A DNA stretch of 64,000 bases from Linum tenue (lineage: Eukaryota; Streptophyta; Magnoliopsida; Malpighiales; Linaceae). A program made the translations under genes and the position numbers. The number at the start of each line of letters is the position of its first letter. Positions within the stretch are counted from its first letter, which is position 1. The notes beneath the pieces were generated by a model that saw nothing but the letters and a program-made list of their open reading frames with translations, had not been told where the DNA came from and did not search any database. Positions 56,243 to 64,000 of this stretch are shown piece after piece. The DNA is taken from contig CAMGYJ010000009.1 in assembly GCA_946122785.1 (NCBI GenBank), positions 24,835,633 to 24,899,632 of the forward strand. The letters run 5' to 3'.

Positions 56243-57583
56243 ATGGCACAACCTAATTTCCAGCACCCGTTCATCCGGGATCTCAGGAAGGGTCACACCG
56301 CAGCGCGCTTCAAGCAGGTCGTGGAAACCCCGTTTGGCGCCCACCATTGCTTGTCCAAACGGGAGTTTCGGCGATTGCACTGCTACGACCAGATTTCCGC
56401 CGTGCTCGCCAACCCTGCATGGCGCCGTCTGTTCCAGATCTGCGAGACGGTCTACAACGAGCCGGTGTGGGAGTTCTACACCACTTTCAAGCACAACTCC
56501 ACGACCAGGTACCATGATCGTACAGCCGTTCAATTCAGGCTGGGTGGGGTCCCCCGATCCTTGAGCTATCACGAGCTGGCTGAGGCTCTCGACCTCGACC
56601 TCGACGACGATCAGGAGTACGTCACCGAGCTTGATGAGCCGGAGGTGGATTTCAAGAGGCTGTACACCAGCCTGGCTCAGCCTGGCCAGACGCGTCCTTT
56701 CAAGTCTGGGAGGACGAAGGCATCTACCCTGCGGATCGAGTACCGACTTCTCCACCACCTGCTGGGGAAGTCTTACACTCCTGCATATGATAGCGCCGGC
56801 CACATCACGAAGAGGCCCCTGTACTTCCTCGATTCGATCCGAGAGCGCGACCACCCTCTCCACCTGGGTTCGGTGGTGGCCAGGACATTCGCGAAGACGG
56901 CCAAGGAGCTGAAGAGCCTCCACTGCGCCCCCCTCATCACCCGCCTGGTTACCTTCTTCGGCCTCTCACTGCAGGGGTGCACCAAGGAGGGGGAGACCCC
57001 CATCTTTGGCGCTGCGACGATCGGGAAGATGCTGTTGTTGCGGGAGAGGAACGGTGTTCAGTGGGTCGAGGGATTTCCGGAGCCTCCTATCCCCGCGGAG
57101 CCCGAGGAGGAGGCTGACGATGAGGTGGACACCGATGAGGTGGATGCTGCTGTGGATGCTGCTGCGGATGCTGCTGATGATCCCCCACAGACTGACTTCC
57201 ATTTTGGGGATAGCAGCTCCACTTTCCAGGGCCAGGACTACTTCACCCAGCAGTTCGAGCAGCTGAGGATCCAGAACCAGCTGCTCCTCGACCAGCAGAT
57301 GCAGTTCCAGCAGCAGTACGCGGCAGATCAGGCCGAGTACCGCCACAGGCTGGACGCGATCCAGGCTCAGCAGGGCGTGACTCTCGCCCATATCGAGCGG
57401 GAGAAGCGCCGTTCCCGGCGCATGCAGGAGGTTCAGCAGCACCTGCTTCAGCTGGTTCCGGGCGATCCACCGGTCTGGAGGACTCCCTGGGATGACTCCC
57501 CTCCACATGATGGCGCGGCTGGCGCTGCTGGTGATGATGCATTCATGGATGACATCGACTTCACCGATCTTGGCGACGAGTAG
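56243..57583 (+). CDS. Athila env-like ORF
   Basis: 446 residues from ATG 56243. The ATG follows a TTGTTTTGCAG acceptor-like site (AG at 56237-56238), which suits expression from a spliced message. It contains HTAARFKQVVETPFGAHHCL, EFRRLHCYDQISAVLANPAW and YHDRTAVQFRLGGVPRSLSY, as in the ORF that follows pol in Athila elements. Residues about 290-325 are acidic (PEEEADDEVDTDEVDA). A glutamine-rich coiled-coil-like stretch follows (LLLDQQMQFQQQYAADQAEY). No obvious transmembrane helix is present. Confidence 0.8.
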   Translation: MAQPNFQHPFIRDLRKGHTAARFKQVVETPFGAHHCLSKREFRRLHCYDQISAVLANPAWRRLFQICETVYNEPVWEFYTTFKHNSTTRYHDRTAVQFRLGGVPRSLSYHELAEALDLDLDDDQEYVTELDEPEVDFKRLYTSLAQPGQTRPFKSGRTKASTLRIEYRLLHHLLGKSYTPAYDSAGHITKRPLYFLDSIRERDHPLHLGSVVARTFAKTAKELKSLHCAPLITRLVTFFGLSLQGCTKEGETPIFGAATIGKMLLLRERNGVQWVEGFPEPPIPAEPEEEADDEVDTDEVDAAVDAAADAADDPPQTDFHFGDSSSTFQGQDYFTQQFEQLRIQNQLLLDQQMQFQQQYAADQAEYRHRLDAIQAQQGVTLAHIEREKRRSRRMQEVQQHLLQLVPGDPPVWRTPWDDSPPHDGAAGAAGDDAFMDDIDFTDLGDE

Positions 57584-59437
57584 GCTGTACTCGTTGCCCG
57601 TCTCAGTGTGTTTGTTTTCGTTTTCTTTTTAGACTTTTGAGTGTTTGCTCCATGTGTGCGGAGCTTGAACTTAGTGTCAGTTGTTTTTGTTTTTGGTTTT
57701 TCCTTTGTGGTTTGATGTAGCCGTCTGGGCTAACACTTATCCCTAACGCCAGTGTGCTAGTGTTTCTGATGTTCGATTTGTGCAGCATTGACCACTCCCC
57801 CGTTCGTTTCTCGCTGACTGGTCCACTTCCAGTCCCCCAGCAGTGTTCTTACCCGGTAACATCGTTCCCCTTATCTTTCCCTCTACTCCATTGAGGGCAA
57901 TGTCGTGCTTAAGTGTGGGGGGATGTTTTGTATCGGTTGGAATATTTTAGATGGTGCTTGGAGCCTAGTCCACTGTCCGAATCTTACGATTTGAGGGCTC
58001 CAAGTACTGCTGTTTGATCATATTGGCACTGTGTTTTGATGGATGAATTGATTGGTTTTCAGATTAATGCATGACAACTTGTTTGCGACTAGGACAACCT
58101 ATGATGAGGACTGAAATGTGCAGTAGAACGATGTAGGGGTTCAGTTTTTCAACTGTTTGCTTGCCAACTGTGACTTGATCTGACTTGATCTGATTACTTG
58201 TTCTTGACAGTCGTTTATGCATCTAGTTCAGGGTATCAGAATGTGAGATAGAGCATATAGGTAGCCATGTGAGATTTGAGCCTGCTCGTTTCTTTCTTGT
58301 GCGATAGATCCCTCTTCCATGATGTGTAGCATTCACGTTGTCACTAGCTAAGATGATGGGGGCATAGGATTAGCCCACGCCCAAAACTGACTGTCCTGAT
58401 GTGTCATATCCCCTAGTCAGCCCCTTTGAGCCGTGTGTTATCCTTTCTTTTGGTCTATAATGAGAAAATCACCCTTGTTGCATCTTTTAGAAGGTTCCAC
58501 AGAGTGGTTTTATATATATTTTGCTGTTTCTGCTAAAGTCTATGTGAGTGCTGGAGGTAGTGCTTAAAGGTTGGGCAGATGTTTGAAATTTATGCAGAAG
58601 TGGTGGCTCTCTTAAGAAATGAAAAGAAAAATAAAAGAAAAACAAAGAAAAAAATTGAAAGCAAAAGAGAGCCACTACCAAAAATCTGAATAATGCCCAG
58701 TAAGTAGTGTTTCTTAGCAGTCTGGCTTGGAAATGCTGATGTTTATGCCTCCTTCGCTCTTGTGCTCGTAAGATGTTGAGTAATGCAGGATAGCAGATAG
58801 AAAATACCGGTTTGTTTGACTGTGTTTGTGTGTTTGGGAAATGTGGAACCTTTTGCTATGAATACTTCCACCACCTAAAAGGCCTTTTCCCCATGTCCAA
58901 GACCCTAGCCAGTCATTTGAACCTGTGTCTAAGACCTCCTGATTAGTTAGTGGTGACACCCCATATGTGAACTCTAGCATTTAGAGGCTGCCATCATGGT
59001 GAAGAGATGATAGGGATTGAGAGAAATAGCATGCGCATCTTTCGCATCAAATTGTCCTGACCCCACTGGTCGAGAGTGAGTGATTCATTTTCATTTTCTA
59101 TATGCTCTTGTACCCCGGTGAGGACCTAGATTGCTCGGTCTCTATTCTGATGTCTTGAGTTGGATGCATGAGTTGACTGTTTTGAGTAAGTGGTTGAATC
59201 AAGTCTAGGTTGGCCAGTGAACAGAAGGGAGACTCTTCCTTTACTCGATTTGCTGCACTCGAATGTCCTTTGTGGTGGTTGTCCAGGTTGTTATTGAGGT
59301 TGTGCATGTATTGATGTTTGAAAACCAGTGCGATTCACGTGTTCTGTGCCTTTATGATTTGTCCCCAAATGTCGGATGATGGAAATATGTAAGCTTACCT
59401 AGTGTCTGACTTGGTTTGCTTGGGGACAAGCAAACGG
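57584..59437. other. Athila non-coding 3' region
   Basis: About 1.85 kb with no long frame. A second internal TTAAGTGTGGGGG lies at 57909-57921. An A-rich tract (AAAAGAAAAATAAAAGAAAAA) is near 58620. Confidence 0.6.
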
Positions 59438-59454
59438 TTAAGTGTGGGGGAGTT
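59438..59454 (+). other. Athila polypurine tract
   Basis: TTAAGTGTGGGGGAGTT directly before the 3' LTR TG at 59455. Primes plus-strand synthesis. Confidence 0.85.
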
Positions 59455-60796
59455 TGATAGACCGTCATTTACACATGTTTTTACCCTCATACTAACACCG
59501 TTTGAGGTGTTGATTCTCGTGTTTTAGGCCGATTTCACGCTAGGTTGTACTTGGTTGTGTTATTTCAGGTCCTAGTACGTGAATGAAGGCTTAGGAGCGA
59601 GTCTGGGGTCGATTGGACGAAGAACGGACGAAGGGCGAGCTTTTGGAGGAGTGCACGGGCAGACCAGGAGGCTGCACGGCCGTGCACTAGGGCCATTTGG
59701 CCGTGCGCCTCACGACGAGGCCATGCACGGGCACAATCCAGGCTTGCACGGCCGTGCGCCTGGCCGTGCAAGATGGCTGAGATCGGTTAAGTGAAACGGT
59801 GCGTTTTGATGGTGCACGGCCAGAATGGTGATGTGCACGGCCGTGCACCTGCCCGTGCAACTCGGGAAAACCGGTTTTAATGCCTAATCCGAGCCAAAAG
59901 TGGGAGAATCGCGTTTTGAGAGCAAAAACAGAGCCCTAGAGAGAGAAAGTGCGAAGAACTCATCCTAGAAGCCGTCTTGGAGCTGGATTTCATCGAATCG
60001 AGCTTGGAGATCGTCATAGGAGTGAAAATCATCGTCCCGGAGCAGATTATCCTCATCGTTATGAGTATGACTAATCCGATTCTTGTTTTCTCTTCTCTCT
60101 CTATGGAGTAGAACCCTTCTCTCACTTGGGTATGAAGAACCCTAGTTCCTTGTGTTAGGGATTTGATTGTAATGACTTGGGATGATATTACTGTTTGATT
60201 TTAATCGAATGATGCATGTTTCATGAATTGATTTGAGTCTGATCAGCTTGTTTCAATTTCTGCTTCAACCTGAGATAGATAGAATCTGATTAGGTTGTTA
60301 GAGCCTCTTCATTCGATAGTAGGAGATTGGCTATACGAGAGTTAGCCAGTTTACTGCTTTGTACTGGTGTTCTCGACGCCAGTAGTGGAGTTCTGTGTTT
60401 ATAGCCTCAGCTTTCTATCCCGGTGAAGACTAGTCGTCTGCCGGGTAGTTAGACTGAGAGGGCTTGGTCAGCTTAAGAGATTCCAAGCTACTGTCGGATC
60501 TTCCGCAGTCTAATCAATAGTAAATCAACCCAGGGAATTGCAATTGAACCTAACTAAGGGGCTAGGGGGACTCAATCCCGAGTGACTCTTAACTGCTTTT
60601 GAAAACCGAACCATTTCCTGCTTTCTTACTGCTTTGCTTTAAACAACAATCACTCGAACTAGTTTGCTAGATAATAGAGAATCACGGAGTAAGCAGTAGA
60701 TCTAGACCCCGGGTTGATAATATAACTTGCCTGTTACTGCATTCCCGGACTGCGATTACACTTGGTCGCAGTTTGGTGTTGTGTTTTGGCGTGTCA
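59455..60796 (+). repeat. Athila 3' LTR
   Basis: 1,342 bp, near-identical to 47860-49202. Palindromes are at 59674-59685, 59746-59757 and 59835-59846. One T is missing near 60632 relative to the 5' copy. Confidence 0.95.
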
Positions 60797-60801
60797 GTTT
60801 T

Positions 60802-61790
60802 GGAACGAGTTAGCATACCTTGGTCCATGTTCCCTATCACAAGAGAAGCTGGATGTCGTTTACTAATGTGTGGGGGTGGCTGAAGTACTGTTTCTGTTCC
60901 AACTTTTGTACCTTCCTGGACTTCAGGGCCTGCCGCCTCCCTTTCCTTGTTGTTTGTAGAGGTCCCTCGGTCATTTCTTGCTGTAGCACTGGTTCCGAGT
61001 CCTCTGTCGAGGCAGCCACCACCTGCTTTCTATCTAGTCCAAAATCATCATCATCAACCTGTTCTGGACACTCATCGAAAGATTCATCAAACAACACATT
61101 GATAGACTCTTCAACCTTGAGAGTTCGTTTGTTAAATACTCTATAAGCCCTGCTATGATTAGAATAGCCAAGAAAGGTTGCTTCATCAGATTTTGCATCA
61201 AACTTACCTAGAGGATCCTTGGTATTAAGGACAAAACATTTACACCCAAAGGGGTGAAAATATCCTATATTAGGTTGCTTTCCTTTCCACAGTTCATAGG
61301 GTGTTTTCTTAAGAACAGATCTTATCAAGGCTCTATTTGTAATGTAGCATGCAGTATTAATTGCTTCTGCCCAGAAATGTTTAGGCAAAGCATAATCATT
61401 AAGCATGGTTCTACCAATCTCAATTAAGGTTCTGTTCTTTCTCTCCACAACTCCGTTCTGCTGAGGAGTTCTAGGTGCAGAGAAGTTGTGAGAAATCCCA
61501 GCCTCATCACAAAACTGCTCAAAAGGTTCTGATATGAATTCCCCCCCATGATCACTTCTGACACTGCCTATCATGAGTTGTTTTTCATTTTCAACTTTCC
61601 TAGAGTAGGTTTTAAAATTCTGAAAGGCCTCGTCCTTGGATGCCAGAAAATACACCCAAGTGAACCTGGTGTAGTCATCTACAATTACAAAAGCATAATG
61701 TTTCCCTCCGTAACTACGAATATTAGCAGGACCAAACAGATCAATATGGATAAGTTTAGAGGTCTATTTGTAGAGATTACTGCTTTGCTC
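60802..61790 (-). CDS. Sirevirus integrase
   Basis: The integrase core spans 61655-60837 in its main frame with VRSDHGGEFISEPFEQFCDE, PRTPQQNGVVERKNRTL and FHPFGCKCFVLNTKD. Conserved sequence before it (IDLFGPANIRSYGG, then TRFTWVYFLAS) is in another frame than the protease region because of a lesion near 61762. The frame breaks again near 60850. The conserved text then runs (NMDQGMLTRSK) straight into the Athila insertion point. Confidence 0.85.
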
Positions 61791-62371
61791 TTGAAACTAG
61801 ATCGTGCGTGTTTACCCTTAGCACAAGCATCGCAAAAGAAGTCCTTTCTATCTTTCAACCCAGGCAGCCCTCTTACTAGTTCTAGGTTGGACAGTTTTGA
61901 TAAAATTCCTATACTAACATGACCCAGTTTCCTATGCCAAAGAACTTGATCCCCTTTATCATGAGTTATCAAGCAAATCTCATCTGGTTTGTCATTAATG
62001 TTCAAAACATATATTTTTCCTTTTCGTTTTCCAGAGAACAGTACCTTTTTATCTTGAATTGACTCTACATAGCAGCAATCAGATTCAAATACAACCCTCT
62101 TACCTTGACCACACATCTGACTGATGGACAAGAGATTATGTTTTAATCCCTCTACCAGCATTACGTTTTTTATAGAGGGACCAGAGCCTATGTTGCCTTT
62201 TCCTAGAATGTATGCATGATTGTTATCCCCAAAGAATACCTTACCTGACTTACCTGTCGTGAAGGTCGAGAAAAGTTTCTTGTTACCTGTCATGTGATGT
62301 GAGCACCCACTATCCAATACCCATTCTGATGTCTCCATGCTCACTTGGAGACATTTCTGCACAAAAAGCAG
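61685..62371 (-). CDS. Sirevirus protease and GAG-pre-integrase region
   Basis: Contains the protease motif WVLDSGCSHHMTG and the pre-integrase zinc site WHRKLGHVS...CDACAKGKH. It is in the same frame as the gag ORF but separated from it by a TGA (62372-62374) followed by CTG. Confidence 0.85.
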   Translation of the reverse strand: MLFVQKCLQVSMETSEWVLDSGCSHHMTGNKKLFSTFTTGKSGKVFFGDNNHAYILGKGNIGSGPSIKNVMLVEGLKHNLLSISQMCGQGKRVVFESDCCYVESIQDKKVLFSGKRKGKIYVLNINDKPDEICLITHDKGDQVLWHRKLGHVSIGILSKLSNLELVRGLPGLKDRKDFFCDACAKGKHARSSFKSKAVISTNRPLNLSILICLVLLIFVVTEGNIMLL

Positions 62372-63250
62372 TCATTTGGTTTTTGGTATCCAGACTTGCT
62401 TGGATACCCGTTTGTCTTGATGATTTGAACAAAACCTACTAATGTGGCCTTTCTTATGACATGTATAGCAGATTAGAGATAACCTCCTTTTACACATTTT
62501 AATTGTATGTCCTGTCCTGTGACAGTACTTGCATTCATTAGATCGACGAGCTCTCATCTCGTGAGGTGTTGTTACTGTTCTATTCCTGTTCCTATCCTGT
62601 ACTGACGTTTCATTTGACTCGTAGTTGCATCTTATAGAGTTCTTAACCAGAGTGACCAGTTTCTCATTTTGATCAGTTAAGGTAGCTAAACAAGAGGTTA
62701 ACTCAGCTGACTCTTTTCTTAAGTCCTCACATTCTTTTCTAAGTCTGATATTATCACTATCTTGTTCACCCATCCTCTTCCTAAGCGTTTCATGCTCAAT
62801 TGTTAGTTTGAGATAGTCCTTTTTTAATTGAGAGTATTTTATTCTGACGTTACCAAACTCTGCCTGAATCTCTTTTATGGTTGTAGTTAATTGATCATCA
62901 TCACTGTAATATTCTATTTCACTATATGTGTCAGAGTTTAGAATACTTACCTCACTTGTCTGATGTCTGTTATCAGACTCAGGTTGATCATCAAGAGCCA
63001 TATAACTTTCTTCATGTAGTTCCTCATCATCATCTTCCTCTTCACTTCCACTCCACGTAGCTGCCATCGCACGTTCTTTTCTTAATTGAGGACACTCTGC
63101 CTTGATGTGTCCGGATCTTCCGCATTTGAAACATCCTGCTGAGTTGATGCCTTTAGCACCTTGAATCTGCTCGTTTCGACTTCTGAAATTAGGTTTGAGC
63201 TGACCAAATCTGATTGCACCTTCCTTTTCCAAATCACGGTTCTTTGTCAC
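62372..63250 (-). CDS. Sirevirus gag C-terminal part with zinc knuckles
   Basis: A CCHC knuckle CFKCGRSGHIKAEC is near the start and two more near the end (CKYCHRTGHTIKMC, CYTCHKKGHISRFC). Between them lie an acidic stretch and a predicted coiled coil (IRLRKECEDLRKESAELTS). Three knuckles in a long gag fit Sireviruses. Confidence 0.88.
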   Translation of the reverse strand: MTKNRDLEKEGAIRFGQLKPNFRSRNEQIQGAKGINSAGCFKCGRSGHIKAECPQLRKERAMAATWSGSEEEDDDEELHEESYMALDDQPESDNRHQTSEVSILNSDTYSEIEYYSDDDQLTTTIKEIQAEFGNVRIKYSQLKKDYLKLTIEHETLRKRMGEQDSDNIRLRKECEDLRKESAELTSCLATLTDQNEKLVTLVKNSIRCNYESNETSVQDRNRNRTVTTPHEMRARRSNECKYCHRTGHTIKMCKRRLSLICYTCHKKGHISRFCSNHQDKRVSKQVWIPKTK

Positions 63251-63999
63251 AAAATTTCCTCTTCTCTTCTCTTTTCTTTTCTTATTCGAAGCAGTCTGCT
63301 AATCTGCTTGCTAAGCAGAGCAAGTTCTTCATCCTCCATGTCTACAAGCTCTTCAGAGTCATCATTTAAGGTGGCTTTGAAGGCGATTCCTCTTTTTCCT
63401 TTATCTCCAGTCATCTTCTCACCATTGTTTCTGCTAAGCTTGTCTTCATGAGTTGCAAGTGAACCTATAAGCTCATCAATGGGTAGAGCTTCCAAATTCT
63501 TGGCTTCTTCAATCGCCGTAACTTTGGGAGTCCATTTCTCGGGCAATCCCCACAAAATATTTCTTACCAGATCACCACTTTCATAAGACTTCCCTAAGTT
63601 TTCCAGGCTATTGACAATGTTGGTAAATCTCTCATACATTTGTCTGATTGTTTCGCCTTCCTCCATTTTGAAAAGCTCGAACTGTTGCTTCAGAGAATTG
63701 ACGCGTGAGGTCTTCACCTGGGATGTGCCCTCATACGTGACTTGTAGTTTATCCCATATCTCCTTTGCTGTCTTGCACCCTGCTACCTTGTGATATTCTT
63801 CAGGACCAAGGGCGCAGTACATAAGATTGGTTGCCTTACAATTCTGTTGAAACCTCTCATAGTCTTCATCTGTCCATTTTTCCTGATCCGCTTTTAGCTC
63901 ATACGGACCCTTCGTTACCCTTGCCCATAGCTTAGGATCCGTCGATCCGATGAACAGCTCCATGCGGTTTTTCCAGTACCCATAATTGACTCCCTCGAA
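63247..63999 (-). CDS. Sirevirus gag N-terminal part, runs off the window
   Basis: UBN2-type gag: WKNRMELFIGSTDPKLWARV, NLMYCALGPEEYHKV, KEIWDKLQVTYEGTSQVK, LENLGKSYESGDLVRNIL. The frame stays open to the window end, so the true start is outside. It closes at 63247, and the next gag block is one base out of frame (lesion near 63260). Confidence 0.88.
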   Translation of the reverse strand, partial: FEGVNYGYWKNRMELFIGSTDPKLWARVTKGPYELKADQEKWTDEDYERFQQNCKATNLMYCALGPEEYHKVAGCKTAKEIWDKLQVTYEGTSQVKTSRVNSLKQQFELFKMEEGETIRQMYERFTNIVNSLENLGKSYESGDLVRNILWGLPEKWTPKVTAIEEAKNLEALPIDELIGSLATHEDKLSRNNGEKMTGDKGKRGIAFKATLNDDSEELVDMEDEELALLSKQISRLLRIRKEKRREEEIL

Positions 64000-64000
64000 C

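Larger units (their letters stand above)
47860..60796 (+). mobile_element. Athila-type Ty3/gypsy element with env-like ORF
   Basis: A complete 12.9-kb element inserted in the Sirevirus pol. LTRs are at 47860-49202 and 59455-60796, with TG/CA ends and a 5-bp duplication GTTTT at 47855-47859 and 60797-60801. Order: LTR, PBS (tRNA-Asp type), gag-protease-RT-RNase H-integrase, palindrome-rich spacer, env-like ORF, long non-coding stretch, polypurine tract, LTR. By eye the LTRs differ by about four substitutions and one single-base indel, so it is young. One frameshift in pol is the only coding lesion I see. Confidence 0.96.
43925..64000 (-). mobile_element. Ty1/copia Sirevirus, split by an Athila element
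   Basis: Reading leftwards from 64000: gag, zinc-knuckle region, protease, integrase, [Athila 47860-60796], reverse transcriptase, RNase H, env-like ORF, polypurine tracts, 3' LTR. The env-like ORF and repeated polypurine tracts (44520-44530 and again near 44851-44860) mark the Sirevirus/SIRE1 lineage. Lesions seen: frameshift near 63260 in gag, in-frame TGA at 62372-62374, frameshifts near 61762 and 60850 in the integrase region, a frameshift near 47385 in RT, and the Athila insertion. The 5' LTR is outside the window. Confidence 0.88.

Overview
This is nuclear DNA from a flowering plant, almost certainly a eudicot. Genes have GT-AG introns. Recognisable plant families include F-box, PPR, CDC48B-type AAA ATPase, purple acid phosphatase 16, BAHD acyltransferase, FCF2, SmE and eIF3e. 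Roughly half of the window is transposable elements. The species cannot be fixed from sequence alone.

Layout. 0-6 kb: a 5'-cut F-box gene with a frameshift, a second F-box stub, a tRNA-Ile(AAU)-like sequence with a poorly paired anticodon stem, and a LINE remnant. 6-10.4 kb: a Helitron/PIF1 helicase 3' fragment cut by a 1,295-bp Mutator-like element (10-bp target duplication), then a nine-exon minus-strand gene with an OB-fold-like region. 10.9-16.4 kb: four head-to-tail copies of a 1,372-bp unit, ending against exon 1 of a truncated eIF3e gene. 17.1-22.4 kb: a young Ty3/gypsy chromovirus with a truncated 5' LTR. 22.9-25.9 kb: SmE exons joined in frame to a PPR gene. 26.1-27.4 kb: alpha-carbonic anhydrase without a visible signal-peptide exon. 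27.6-31.3 kb: an intact twelve-exon CDC48B. 31.9-35.1 kb: a damaged PAP16 whose last intron holds a hAT element carrying a SUMO-like first exon. 35.7-36.7 kb: an internally deleted lipoate ligase-like gene. 37.2-39.0 kb: an intact FCF2 gene. 40.1-42.4 kb: a truncated F-box gene, a 163-bp fragment of the 1,372-bp unit, and a BAHD gene with a premature stop. 43.9 kb to the end: a minus-strand Ty1/copia Sirevirus split by a 12.9-kb Athila-type Ty3/gypsy element (5-bp target duplication, nearly identical LTRs).

How it fits together. CDC48B and FCF2 look functional. The other cellular genes are mostly missing ends, frameshifted, stopped or fused to neighbours. This is what one expects of a duplicated segment losing redundant genes while transposons expand, although that reading is inference. 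The observations most worth following are the SmE-PPR chimera, the SUMO-carrying hAT placed four bases from a splice acceptor, the exact-length 1,372-bp array with a stray fragment 24 kb away, and a cluster of GCACGGCCGTGC palindromes followed by a TATA-like box upstream of the Athila env-like ORF.
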